Source: Cupriavidus neocaledonicus (GTDB taxonomy: Bacteria; Pseudomonadota; Gammaproteobacteria; Burkholderiales; Burkholderiaceae). From it: a DNA stretch of 64,000 nt. Shown piece by piece: positions 9,577 to 18,231 of the stretch; within the stretch, counting starts at the first letter, position 1; each line of letters opens with the position of its first letter. The stretch covers positions 163,435 to 227,434 of the forward strand of contig NZ_AQUR01000105.1 in assembly GCF_000372525.1 (NCBI RefSeq), read 5' to 3'. The position numbers and the translations under genes were made by a program. The notes under the pieces were generated by a model, which saw only the letters and a program-made list of their open reading frames with translations, did not search any database and had not been told where the DNA came from.

Positions 9577-9811
9577 GTGATCATCGAATTCGATCCCGCC
9601 AAGCGAGACAAGACCCCTGGCGAACGCGGGCTCGATTTTGGGCGCGCCTTCGAGGTTTTCGCAGGCACGCATTTCATTCAATGGCGAAGACACTCGGGAA
9701 CGCTATCCCAAGCCGCGCTATATCACTGTCGGCACGCGGGATGACCGCATGGTCGTCATGGTGGGGGCCACGCGCGGCGAGGCGCACAAGCTCGACGACA
9801 TCGAGGTCTGA
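9577..9811 (+). pseudogene. BrnT-like toxin gene remnant, frameshifted
   Basis: The start reads VIIEFDPAKRDKTPGERGLDFGR, typical of BrnT ribonuclease toxins (FDPAKR..ERGLDF.RA.EVFAG). After FAGTHFI (about 9675) the homology moves to another frame, reading NGEDTRERYPKPRYITVGTR and then DDRMVVMV, and ends at TGA 9809-9811. A single-base frameshift near 9675-9680 would explain this. The expected C-terminal RIISMRKAN motif and a neighbouring brnA antitoxin are not recognisable. I take it as a decayed toxin gene rather than a working toxin-antitoxin pair. Confidence 0.7.
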
Positions 9812-9983
9812 GCATGGCGCATTCCGCTGGCGGGCTTTGCGAGGGCTCGCGCCATTTGCCCGGAATACTCATGTCGTCATCAGAGTGCGGCTCGCGCCAC
9901 GTCACGGTACCGAAAATGTACCTGGCTACAACCTGATGAAAATCCCCCGGTGCGGGGCATGGGCTATCTTCCGGCTATCCGGA

Positions 9984-10015
9984 TTTTCGGAAGATCTTGT
10001 TTTCGGAAGTTCTTG
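9984..10015. repeat. Tandem 16-base repeat next to tRNA-Leu
   Basis: Two adjacent copies of a 16-mer, TTTTCGGAAGATCTTG (9984-9999) and TTTTCGGAAGTTCTTG (10000-10015), differing by one base. They end four bases from the encoded CCA end of tRNA-Leu. The first copy also contributes one arm of an 8-base inverted repeat (ATCTTCCG 9966-9973 with CGGAAGAT 9988-9995), which could form a hairpin in the trailer of the tRNA transcript. Confidence 0.6.
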
Positions 10016-10018
10016 TGA

Positions 10019-10103
10019 TGGTGCCCGGGGTCGGACTCGAACCGACACGCCTTCCGGCGGGGGATTTTGAGTCCCCTGCGTCTACCTGTTTCACCACCCG
10101 GGC
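10019..10103 (-). tRNA. tRNA-Leu(CAA)
   Basis: Read on the minus strand the 85-base sequence folds as a class II tRNA. The acceptor stem is GCCCGGG with CCCGGGC, the discriminator is A and CCA is encoded. The anticodon loop CTCAAAA gives anticodon CAA, decoding UUG. There is a variable arm of the leucine/serine type, and the T-arm GTCGGTTCGAGTCCGAC is canonical. Confidence 0.95.
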
Positions 10104-10268
10104 AGGTGTGACGGCATCGGAACCGATGCCGGGCTGAGCCGGGGATTATGCCGGAAATCCCGCCACCGGACAACCGGCGCCGGGCCGGCCCCGGGTCACG
10201 CAAATCCGGTAGCATGGCGACCAGTCCTGCGCCCGCCAACCGTACCGATTGCGCCGACCCCGACCGCC

Positions 10269-11189
10269 ATGACCGACCCAGACTTGCTTGCGCGCCTTGC
10301 CAGCCTGCCTTCGCAGGACCCCGCCTTCTATGACCGCGAGTACAACAACCGCGCCAATGTGCCGGACAACCCGGCGCATCTGGCGCGCTGGGCGCAGTGG
10401 TCCGCGCAGGTGCGCGCGCGCGGCCAGTACCTTGCGGACCTGAGCTATGCCGGCGCGGACGCGCGCCATGCGTCAGGCGAGACCCTGGACTACTTTCCCG
10501 CGCAGCGCGCCAACGGCGCCTTGCCGCCGCTGCTGGTGTTCGTGCACGGCGGCTATTACCGCGCGCTGGACAAGCACGACCACAGCTTCGTCGCCAGCGC
10601 GCTGCCGGCGCTGGGGGTGTCGGTGGCGGTGGTCAACTACACGCTGGTGCCGGCGGCGACGGTGCCGGACATCGTGCACCAGGTGCTGCGCAGCGTGGCC
10701 TGGCTGTACCGGCAGGCGGACCGGCTGGGCCATGACGCGCAGCGGCTGTACGTGGCAGGGCATTCGGTGGGCGGCCACCTGGTGGCGATGCTGATGGCCG
10801 CGCGCTGGCCGCAGGTCGGTGCCGACCTGCCTGCAGGACTGGTCCGCGGCGGGCTCTCCGTGAGCGGGCTGTACGACCTGGAGCCGCTGCGGCGCGCGGC
10901 CTTCCTGCAGTGCGACCTGAAGTTGTCCGAGGCCGATGTCGCGCGACTGTCGCCCGCGTACATGGCGCCGGCCGACGATGCACCGCTGGCGATCGCGGTG
11001 GGTGAGCTGGAGGCGGCCGAATACCACCGCCAGCATGCGCTGATCCGCGCGGCGTGGCCGGCCAAGGTGGCGCATCCGGCGGCGAGCGACCTGGTGCTGC
11101 CGGACTGCCATCACTTCAACGTGCTGGACAGCCTGGTCAGGGCGGACGGCGCGCTGACGCAAGCGGTGCTGCGGCTGCTGGAGCGCTGA
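10269..11189 (+). CDS. Alpha/beta hydrolase (esterase / kynurenine formamidase-like)
   Basis: A 306-residue alpha/beta-hydrolase. The oxyanion-hole motif HGGYYR is near residue 93, the nucleophile elbow GHSVGGH near residue 163, and a C-terminal CHHFNVLD holds the likely catalytic histidine. The N-terminal DREYNNRANVPD resembles bacterial arylformamidase-type esterases that act on small ester or amide substrates. No tryptophan-catabolic gene is nearby, so the substrate is open. No strong ribosome site is seen before the ATG. Confidence 0.82.
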   Translation: MTDPDLLARLASLPSQDPAFYDREYNNRANVPDNPAHLARWAQWSAQVRARGQYLADLSYAGADARHASGETLDYFPAQRANGALPPLLVFVHGGYYRALDKHDHSFVASALPALGVSVAVVNYTLVPAATVPDIVHQVLRSVAWLYRQADRLGHDAQRLYVAGHSVGGHLVAMLMAARWPQVGADLPAGLVRGGLSVSGLYDLEPLRRAAFLQCDLKLSEADVARLSPAYMAPADDAPLAIAVGELEAAEYHRQHALIRAAWPAKVAHPAASDLVLPDCHHFNVLDSLVRADGALTQAVLRLLER

Positions 11190-11209
11190 CCGCCGGCTCG
11201 CGCCGGGCC

Positions 11210-12091
11210 TCAGTCCTCCAGCACGCGCAGCAGCGACGAGGTATCGTCCTTGCCCCAGCCCTTGGCCATCAGCGCGCGCAGTTGCGCCGAGGTGGCCTGC
11301 ATTGCCGGCAGCGCCAGGCCGATTTCCTCGGCGATATCGCGCGCCAGGCCGAAGTCCTTGTCGTGCAGCCGCGCCTCGATGCCGGCGGCGAAGTTGCGCG
11401 CCACCATCTTGGGGCCCATCAGGTCGAGCATGCGGCTGCCGGCCATGCCGCTCGCCATGGCTTCGAATACGCGGCCGGTGTCGACCTGCTGCGCGGCGGC
11501 AAAGCGCATCGCTTCCGCAATGCCTTCGATATTGACCACCTGCGCGATCTGGTTGCACAGCTTGGCCACCTGGCCGGCGCCATGGTCGCCGATATGGGTG
11601 ATGGTCTGGCCCAGCCGCTCGAGCAGCGGGCGCACGCGTTCCAGCATCTCGGCCTTGCCGCCGACCATGATGGTCAGCGTGCCGGCCTCGGCGCCCATGG
11701 TGCCGCCCGACACCGGACAGTCGAGCGCCTCGATGCCGCGCGCTTCCAGCGCCGCGGCGATCTCGCGCGTGACGATGGGCGAGATGGTGCTGTGGTCGAC
11801 GCAGATGGTGCCCGGCGCGGCCCCGTGGATCACGCCCTGCGCGCCCAGCAGCACCTCGCGCACGTCTTCGGACGAGGTCACGTTGGTGAAGACCACGCTG
11901 GCGCCGCGCGCCGCCTCGGCGGGCGTGAAGAACGGTGCTGCCCCCAGCGCGCGCGCAGCCTCGGCGGCTTCCGGGCGGCGCACGAAGGCGCGCACGGTGT
12001 GGCCGGCGGCCAGCAGGCGGCGCACCATGTGCGAGCCCATGGCGCCCAGGCCGATAAAGGCGACGGTGACGGGGGTGGGAGTGGTACTCAT
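11210..12091 (-). CDS. NAD(P)-dependent 3-hydroxyisobutyrate dehydrogenase family oxidoreductase
   Basis: A 293-residue beta-hydroxyacid dehydrogenase. The Rossmann motif FIGLGAMGSHM lies at residues about 10-20, the substrate motif DCPVSGGTMGAEAGT near 123, and the catalytic lysine in GQVAKLCNQ near 172. Relatives include 3-hydroxyisobutyrate dehydrogenase, tartronate semialdehyde reductase (GarR) and gamma-hydroxybutyrate-type reductases; sequence alone does not choose. It follows the ABC binding-protein gene by 42 bases and is probably co-transcribed with it. Confidence 0.88.
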   Translation of the reverse strand: MSTTPTPVTVAFIGLGAMGSHMVRRLLAAGHTVRAFVRRPEAAEAARALGAAPFFTPAEAARGASVVFTNVTSSEDVREVLLGAQGVIHGAAPGTICVDHSTISPIVTREIAAALEARGIEALDCPVSGGTMGAEAGTLTIMVGGKAEMLERVRPLLERLGQTITHIGDHGAGQVAKLCNQIAQVVNIEGIAEAMRFAAAQQVDTGRVFEAMASGMAGSRMLDLMGPKMVARNFAAGIEARLHDKDFGLARDIAEEIGLALPAMQATSAQLRALMAKGWGKDDTSSLLRVLED

Positions 12092-12133
12092 GCCAGGCTT
12101 CCTTTCGTGATGCGTTGTTGCATTGATGCGGGG

Positions 12134-13297
12134 CTACTTGTCGCCCGCATAGGCGAACTTGCCGTTGCGGATCACCCCCATCACGCGCGAACGCTGGTCG
12201 AAGCCCTGGTGGTCCTTCGGGTTCAGGTTCATCACGCCGTTGGGGATGGTGAGATTGGTGGTGGTTTCCAGCGCGTCGCGCATGGCCGCGCGGAACTCGC
12301 GCGTGCCGGGCTGGGCGCCGCTCCTGAGCGCGCGGCGGGCGGCGTCGTCGAGCAGCATCCACGCGCCCCAGGCATCGCCGGCAAACTGCGTCACGCTGTC
12401 GGCGCCGTACCTGGCTTCGTAGCGGTTGACGAAGTCCAGCGCCACCTTGCGCACCGGGTGGCTCTCGGGCAGCTGGCGCGCCACCACCACCGGCCCGGTC
12501 GGGAACAGCGTGCCTTCGACGTCCTTGCCGCCCATGCGCAGGAAGTCCCAGGTGGCAATGCCGTGGGTCTGGTAGACCTTGCCTTTGTAGCCGCGCTCGC
12601 CCAGCGTCTTCTGCGGCAGCACCGACGGCGTGCCGGCGCCGGCGATCAGGATCGCGTCCGGGTTGGCCGCCATCAGCTTGAGCACCTGCCCGGTGACGGA
12701 GGTGTCGTTGCGCGAGAAGCGTTCGCTGGCCACCACCCGGATCTTGCGCAGCTCGGCCAGCTTCGAGAACTCGCGCCACCAGCTTTCGCCGTAGGCATCG
12801 GCAAAGCCGATGAAGCCGACCGTCCGCACGCCGTGGTTGCTCATGTACTCGGTCAGCACGGTGGCCATGTGCGAGTCGTTCTGCGGCATCTTGAAGGCCC
12901 AGCGGCGCTTGGCGTCGGTCTGCGGCTCGACGATGGCGGCCGAGGCGGCCAGCGCCACCATCGGGGTCTCGCCCTCGGCCACGGCATCGAGCGCGGCGAT
13001 GGCGGTGGGGGTGATGTTGGGGCCGACGATCACGTCGACCTTTTCCTCGGAGATCAGCTTGCGCACGTTGCGCACCGCGGCGGCCGGGTCGGTGCCGTCG
13101 TCCAGGATGATGTAGTGCGCCTTCTGGCCGCCCAGCGTCTGCGGCCACATCAGCACGGTGTTCTTGGATGGGATGCCGATCGAGGCGGCCGGCCCGGTGG
13201 TGGACACGTCGATGCCGACGCGGATGTCGGCCTGCGCGGCGCCGGCGACGAACAGCGCGCCGGCCAGCAGCAGGGGGCGCAGGGGCAGCTTCAGCAT
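12134..13297 (-). CDS. Branched-chain amino acid-type ABC transporter substrate-binding protein
   Basis: A 387-residue periplasmic binding protein of the LivK/Peripla_BP_6 type. A clear Sec signal peptide (MLKLPLRPLLLAGALFVAGAAQA) is followed by the fold's opening strand DIRVGIDVSTTGPAAS. ATG 13297 is chosen over the longer frame because it gives the signal peptide and has a GGAG site. No permease or ATPase gene is adjacent, so it is an orphan receptor that must use a transporter encoded elsewhere. The ligand is unknown; members bind amino acids, aromatic acids or other carboxylates. Confidence 0.88.
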   Translation of the reverse strand: MLKLPLRPLLLAGALFVAGAAQADIRVGIDVSTTGPAASIGIPSKNTVLMWPQTLGGQKAHYIILDDGTDPAAAVRNVRKLISEEKVDVIVGPNITPTAIAALDAVAEGETPMVALAASAAIVEPQTDAKRRWAFKMPQNDSHMATVLTEYMSNHGVRTVGFIGFADAYGESWWREFSKLAELRKIRVVASERFSRNDTSVTGQVLKLMAANPDAILIAGAGTPSVLPQKTLGERGYKGKVYQTHGIATWDFLRMGGKDVEGTLFPTGPVVVARQLPESHPVRKVALDFVNRYEARYGADSVTQFAGDAWGAWMLLDDAARRALRSGAQPGTREFRAAMRDALETTTNLTIPNGVMNLNPKDHQGFDQRSRVMGVIRNGKFAYAGDK

Positions 13298-13377
13298 GGT
13301 CTCCTCCGTTCTTATATGTGACGGCAAAGGATAGCCGAACTCGGCCGGCGGGGCACCGTGGCCCCGCCGCGGCGGCA

Positions 13378-14535
13378 TCAGCGCACGCCCAGGCGCCAGA
13401 GCGAGGTCACTTCGGCCGAGCGCGCCGCGTGCAGCGGGTCGGCCGCGTCGGCCGCGCGCGGGTGGCGCGGGCGGATGTCGGAGCGGCCCAGCACCTTCAG
13501 CCCCGCCGCCTCGATCCAGCCCGTCAGTTCCTCGCGCTGGCGCAGGCCCAGGTGCTCGGCCAGGTCGGACAGCAGAAGCCAGCCCTCGCCACCGGGTTCC
13601 AGGTGCTCCGCCAGCCCTTGCAGGAAGCCGCGCAGCATGGCGCTGTCGGGGTCATAGACGGCGCGCTCGACCGGCGAGCTGGGCCGCGCCGGCACCCACG
13701 GCGGGTTGCATACCACCAGCGGCGCGCGGCCGGCGGGGAACAGGTCGGCCTCGATCACGTCGACCTGCGCGGCATAGCCGAGCCGGGCGATGTTCTCGCG
13801 CGCGCACGCCAGCGCGCGCGGGTCCTGGTCGGTGGCCACCACGCGCTGCACGCCCCGGCGGGCCAGCACCGCGGCCAGCACGCCGGTGCCGGTGCCGATA
13901 TCGAAGGCCAGCGTCTGCGCCGGCAGCGGCTCGGCCGCGACCAGGTCGACGTACTCGCCGCGCACCGGCGAGAACACGCCGTACCACGGGTGGATGCGGT
14001 CTGCCAGCGCCGGGATCTCCACGCCCTTCCTGCGCCACTCGAACGCGCCGATCATGCCCAGCAGCTCGCGCAGCGAGGCCACGTAGGGCTCCGTGGCCGG
14101 GCCGTAGACCTGCTCGCAGGCGTCATGCACATCGGGCGCGCGGCGCAGCGGGATCTGGTGGCCGGCCTCGAACGGCAGCAGCAGCATGCCCAGCGTGCGC
14201 GCGCGCTGCGACTGCGCCAGCCGGTGCAGGTGGAAGGCCTCGGTGGGCGACGCGGCCTGGCCCTTGTCGCGGGCCTTGGCGCCGGGGCGGCCGGCCTTTT
14301 TGGGCTTGCGCTCGGTGCGGCGGGCCAGTGCGTTCAGCAACTGGCGCGCGTTCTGGAAATCGCCCCGCCACAGCAGCGCGGTGCCTTCGCAGGCCAGGCG
14401 GTAGGCAGTATCGGCGCTGGTGGTGTCGTCGGCGACAACGACGCGCCGCGGCGGCGGCAGGCCGGCCTCGGAGCGCCAGGCGGCGCTGTGCTCGACGCCG
14501 TTTTCGGTCCAGTGGATGCGGGGCAGGTCGCTCAC
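13378..14535 (-). CDS. Class I SAM-dependent methyltransferase
   Basis: About 385 residues from a GTG start at 14535, which has GGAGG just upstream; a TTG at 14583 would add 16 residues. SAM motif I is FDIGTGTGVLAAVLA and motif IV is VCNPPWVP. The NPPW/NPPY type is found in N6-adenine, guanine-N2 (RlmG/RsmC) and glutamine-N5 methyltransferases. A Lys/Arg-rich segment (RTERKPKKAGRPGAK) in the N-terminal third suggests contact with nucleic acid. The substrate is not determined. Confidence 0.8.
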   Translation of the reverse strand: MSDLPRIHWTENGVEHSAAWRSEAGLPPPRRVVVADDTTSADTAYRLACEGTALLWRGDFQNARQLLNALARRTERKPKKAGRPGAKARDKGQAASPTEAFHLHRLAQSQRARTLGMLLLPFEAGHQIPLRRAPDVHDACEQVYGPATEPYVASLRELLGMIGAFEWRRKGVEIPALADRIHPWYGVFSPVRGEYVDLVAAEPLPAQTLAFDIGTGTGVLAAVLARRGVQRVVATDQDPRALACARENIARLGYAAQVDVIEADLFPAGRAPLVVCNPPWVPARPSSPVERAVYDPDSAMLRGFLQGLAEHLEPGGEGWLLLSDLAEHLGLRQREELTGWIEAAGLKVLGRSDIRPRHPRAADAADPLHAARSAEVTSLWRLGVR

Positions 14536-14622
14536 AGGACCTCCGGGCGGCAGGGTGGGATGTGCAGGGCAGGCATCGTGCAATTCGGTTTTCTTATATA
14601 GAAGGGCGGCAGCCGTGCCGCC

Positions 14623-15564
14623 TCAGAGTTCGTAGGCTTCGTGTTCGCCGGACATGGCCTGCTCGACCAGCTTGCGGTTGAGCGTCGGCGAGAACAGTTC
14701 GATGAAGGTGTAGACAAAGCTGCGCAGGTAGGCCCCCTGCTTGACGGCCAGGTGGGTCACGTTGCTGCCGAACAGGTGCCCGGCGGCAATGCCGCGCAGG
14801 TTGCGGTCGCGCTCGGCATCATAGGCGACGCCGGCGACGATGCCCACGCCCAGCCCGATTTCCACATAGGTCTTGATCACGTCCGCGTCGATGGCCTCGA
14901 GCACGATGTCCGGCGCCAGGTGGCGCAGCGCGAAGGCCTTGTCGATCTTGGTGCGCCCGGCGAAGTTGGCATCGTAGGTGATCAGCGGGTATCCCATCAG
15001 GTCTTCCAGCGCCAGGTGCTTCTTCTCCAGCAGCGGGTGCTCGGGCGGCGTAATCACCATATGGGTCCACTGGTAGCCCGGCAGCGACACCAGGTTCTTG
15101 TCGCTGGAGATGCCTTCGGTGGCGATGCCGATGTCGGCCTGGTCATGCAGCAGCATGTCGGCGATCTGGGCCGGGTTGCCCTGCTGGATCGACAGCCGCA
15201 CCTTGGGATAGCGCTTGGTGAACTCGCTGATCACGCGCGGCAGCGCATAGCGCGCCTGGGTATGGGTGGTGGCGATGGTGAAGTTGCCCTGGTCCTGTGC
15301 CGCATAGTCCATGCCGACCCGCTTCAGGCTTTCCACCTCCTGCAGGATCTTCTCGACCGAGCTGAGGATGCGGCGGCCCGGCTCGGTCAGGCTGCGGATG
15401 CGCTTGCCGTGGCGCGTGAAGATATCGACCCCCAGCTCTTCTTCCAGCTCGATGATGGCCTTGGATACGCCAGGTTGTGACGTATATAGCGCTTTAGCGG
15501 CCTCGGTCAGGTTGTAGTTCTGCCGGACGGCTTCCCGCACGAAGCGAAACTGGTGCAAGTTCAT
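14623..15564 (-). CDS. cysB: LysR-family transcriptional regulator CysB
   Basis: A 313-residue LysR regulator with an N-terminal winged helix-turn-helix (QFRFVREAVRQNYNLTEAAK, with SQPGVSKAI as recognition helix) and a C-terminal inducer-binding domain typical of CysB (ATTHTQARYALP, QGNPAQIADML, ATEGIS). CysB activates sulfate-assimilation genes and senses O-acetylserine/N-acetylserine and sulfur status. It is divergent from the TauE-cysI-cysHDN operon across a 164-base AT-rich gap, the expected place for CysB binding. Confidence 0.93.
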   Translation of the reverse strand: MNLHQFRFVREAVRQNYNLTEAAKALYTSQPGVSKAIIELEEELGVDIFTRHGKRIRSLTEPGRRILSSVEKILQEVESLKRVGMDYAAQDQGNFTIATTHTQARYALPRVISEFTKRYPKVRLSIQQGNPAQIADMLLHDQADIGIATEGISSDKNLVSLPGYQWTHMVITPPEHPLLEKKHLALEDLMGYPLITYDANFAGRTKIDKAFALRHLAPDIVLEAIDADVIKTYVEIGLGVGIVAGVAYDAERDRNLRGIAAGHLFGSNVTHLAVKQGAYLRSFVYTFIELFSPTLNRKLVEQAMSGEHEAYEL

Positions 15565-15728
15565 ATATCTGCGTTCGTATAAACAAACAACTTCTTATTA
15601 GTTTGAGGTATGAGGCCAGTTTATTACGATTCTCGAACTTTGTTAATGAACGGCCTGCCCTCGGTGCGCCTTCTCGCCGCGGCCAGTTCCACGGCGAGAT
15701 CCGCGGGCCACGCCACACCGAGTCCCCC
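15565..15728. promoter_or_regulatory. Divergent cysB / sulfate operon promoter region
   Basis: A 164-base region, strikingly AT-rich between about 15562 and 15650 (for example ATATAT, TTCGTATAAACAAACAAC, TTCTTATTAG, TTTATTACG), between two divergent units. Position and composition fit overlapping promoters and CysB operators. I could not define an unambiguous -35/-10 pair or a CysB consensus by eye. Confidence 0.5.
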
Positions 15729-16502
15729 ATGTCCCTGGCCTATACCTTTTCCGGTCTGTTCGTAGGCGTCCTCGTCGGACTGACCGGCGTGGGAGGGGGC
15801 TCGCTGATGACGCCGCTGCTGACGCTGCTGTTCGGCTTCTCGCCCGCCACCGCGGTCGGCACCGACCTGGCCTTCGCGTCCATCACCAAGGGTTTCGGCA
15901 CCATCGCGCATCGCGCCCACGGCCACGTGCAATGGCAGGTGGTGCGGCGCCTGTGCATCGGCAGCCTGCCGGCGGCGGTCGCCGCCATCCTGGTGCTGAA
16001 GAGCGCCGGCGAACTCGACGGCCGGTGGCTGCATGCGATCCGCGTGACCATCGGCGTGTCGGTGCTGCTGACGGTGCTGTCGCTGCTGTTCCGCCGCCAG
16101 ATGCTGGCCTGGCTGGAACGCAACCCGCGTTTCCAGCTGCATGGCCGCAGGCAGGTGGTTGCCACCGTCATCGTCGGCGCGGTGATCGGCGTGCTGGTCA
16201 CGGTCTCGTCGATCGGCGCCGGCGCGGTCGGCGCCACGCTGATCCTGCTGCTGTATCCCCACATGAAGCCGGCCGAAGTGGCCGGCACCGACATTGCCTA
16301 CGCCGTCCCGCTGACGGCGCTGGCCGGGCTGGGCCACGTGTGGCTCGGCACGGTCGACTGGAATTTGCTGCTGGCGCTGCTGGTGGGTTCGATCCCCGGC
16401 ATCTGGCTGGGCGCGCAACTGTCGCGGGCGCTGCCCGAGCGGCTGGTGCGCGCCGCCCTGGCGACCACGCTGACGCTGGTCGCGATCAAGCTCGTCTCCT
16501 GA
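15729..16502 (+). CDS. Sulfite exporter TauE/SafE family permease
   Basis: A 257-residue TSUP-family membrane protein with two half-repeats. The first has FVGVLVGLTGVGGGSLMTPLLT, the second GVLVTVSSIGAGAVGATLI; both carry the glycine-rich motif of the family, with about eight hydrophobic helices. As first gene of the sulfate-reduction operon it probably moves a sulfur oxyanion such as sulfate or sulfite. ATG 15729 is the last start before the first helix and gives a normal family length; the frame remains open upstream. Confidence 0.88.
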   Translation: MSLAYTFSGLFVGVLVGLTGVGGGSLMTPLLTLLFGFSPATAVGTDLAFASITKGFGTIAHRAHGHVQWQVVRRLCIGSLPAAVAAILVLKSAGELDGRWLHAIRVTIGVSVLLTVLSLLFRRQMLAWLERNPRFQLHGRRQVVATVIVGAVIGVLVTVSSIGAGAVGATLILLLYPHMKPAEVAGTDIAYAVPLTALAGLGHVWLGTVDWNLLLALLVGSIPGIWLGAQLSRALPERLVRAALATTLTLVAIKLVS

Positions 16503-16530
16503 ATTCAACGAATACTGAACGGACCCCGCC

Positions 16531-18213
16531 ATGTATCAGTACGACCAATATGACCAGCGCATCGTCGCCGAGCGCGTCGCCCAGTTCCGTGACCAGGTGC
16601 GCCGCCGCCTGGCGGACGAGCTGACCGAGGAAGAATTCCTGCCGCTGCGGCTGCAGAACGGCCTATACATGCAGCGCCACGCCTACATGCTGCGCGTGGC
16701 GATCCCGTACGGCCTGCTGTCGTCGAAGCAGCTGCGCAAGCTGGCCCATATCGCGCGCGAATACGACCGCGGCTACGGCCACTTTTCGACCCGCCAGAAC
16801 ATCCAGTACAACTGGATGGAGCTGGAGCGCGTGCCCGACGTGCTGGCCGAGCTGGCCAGCGTCGAGATGCACGCGATCCAGACCTCGGGCAACTGCGTGC
16901 GCAACATCACCACCGACCACTTCGCCGGCGTGGCGCCGGACGAGTCGGTGGATCCGCGCGTGCTGGCCGAGCTGCTGCGCCAGTGGAGCACGTTCCAGCC
17001 GGAATTCGCCTTCCTGCCGCGCAAGTTCAAGATCGCGATCTCGGCGTCGGCCGACGACCGCGCCGTGGTGCAGATGCACGACATCGGCGTCTATGCCTAC
17101 AAGAATGCCGACGGCGAAACGCGCCTGCGCATCCTGGCCGGTGGCGGCCTCGGCCGTACCCCCATCCTGGGCACGATCATCAAGGACGACCTGCCGTGGC
17201 AGCACATGCTGACCTACATCGAGTCGGCGATCCGCGTCTACAACCGCTATGGCCGCCGCGACAACAAGTACAAGGCCCGCATCAAGATCCTGGTGAAGGC
17301 GATCGGCGCCGACAAGTTCGCCCAGGAAGTCGAGGAAGAATGGCAGCACAGCAAGGACGGTCCGGCCACGCTGACGCAGGCCGAATTCGACCGCGTGGCG
17401 CAGTACTTCGCGCCGCCCGCGTATGAGAAGCTGGCCGACACCGATGCCTCGTACGAAAAGCACCTGCTCGAGGACAAGGCCTTCGCGCGCTGGGTCAGCC
17501 GCAGCGTGCACGGCCACAAGGTGCCCGGCTACGCCGCGGTGACGCTGTCGACCAAGCCGGGCCTGGCCTCGCCGCCGGGGGACGCCACCGACGCGCAGAT
17601 GGAAACCGTGGCCGACCTGGCCGACCAGTTCGGCTTCGGCGAGCTGCGCGTCGCGCACGAGCAGAACCTGGTGCTGCCCGACGTGAAGAAGCAGGACCTG
17701 TACGCGTTGTGGCAAGTAGCCCGGAAGGCCGGCCTGGCGACGCCCAACATCGGCCTTCTGACCGACATCATCGCCTGCCCCGGCGGCGACTTCTGCTCGC
17801 TCGCCAACGCCAAGTCGATCCCGATCGCGCAGGCGATCCAGGACCGCTTCGACGACCTCGACTACGTCTATGACCTGGGCGAGATCTCGCTGAACATCTC
17901 GGGCTGCATCAACGCCTGCGGCCACCACCACGTCGGCAATATCGGCGTGCTGGGCGTCGACAAGGACGGTTCGGAGTGGTACCAGGTCACGCTGGGCGGC
18001 GCGCAGGGCAACCAGACCGCGCTGGGCAAGGTGATCGGCCCGTCGTTCAGCGCCGAGGAAATGCCCGACGTGGTAAGCCGCATCATCGACACCTTCGTCG
18101 CCAACCGCATCGAAGACGAGCGCTTTATCGAAACCCTGTCCCGCATCGGCATCGCCCCGTTCAAGGAGCGCGTCTATGCCGACAAGCAACCGCGCGAACG
18201 CGCCGAAGCCTGA
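16531..18213 (+). CDS. cysI: Nitrite/sulfite reductase, sulfite reductase hemoprotein
   Basis: A 560-residue siroheme and 4Fe-4S enzyme that reduces sulfite to sulfide with six electrons. The coupled-cluster cysteines are C416 and C422 (CPGGDFC) and C459 and C463 (SGCINACGHHHVG), in the family's C-x5-C / C-x3-C pattern. N-terminal HFSTRQNIQYNW and TSGNCVRNITTDHFAG are typical of the siroheme pocket. No flavoprotein CysJ is adjacent, so electrons probably come from ferredoxin or via the DUF934 partner that follows 18 bases downstream. Confidence 0.94.
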   Translation: MYQYDQYDQRIVAERVAQFRDQVRRRLADELTEEEFLPLRLQNGLYMQRHAYMLRVAIPYGLLSSKQLRKLAHIAREYDRGYGHFSTRQNIQYNWMELERVPDVLAELASVEMHAIQTSGNCVRNITTDHFAGVAPDESVDPRVLAELLRQWSTFQPEFAFLPRKFKIAISASADDRAVVQMHDIGVYAYKNADGETRLRILAGGGLGRTPILGTIIKDDLPWQHMLTYIESAIRVYNRYGRRDNKYKARIKILVKAIGADKFAQEVEEEWQHSKDGPATLTQAEFDRVAQYFAPPAYEKLADTDASYEKHLLEDKAFARWVSRSVHGHKVPGYAAVTLSTKPGLASPPGDATDAQMETVADLADQFGFGELRVAHEQNLVLPDVKKQDLYALWQVARKAGLATPNIGLLTDIIACPGGDFCSLANAKSIPIAQAIQDRFDDLDYVYDLGEISLNISGCINACGHHHVGNIGVLGVDKDGSEWYQVTLGGAQGNQTALGKVIGPSFSAEEMPDVVSRIIDTFVANRIEDERFIETLSRIGIAPFKERVYADKQPRERAEA

Positions 18214-18231
18214 GGACCGGAGAGACTGAAC

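Noticed and set aside
10473..13321. Long frames on both strands across the esterase-dehydrogenase-receptor region
   Set aside because: They run through three recognised genes in other frames and have no signal peptide or motif of their own.
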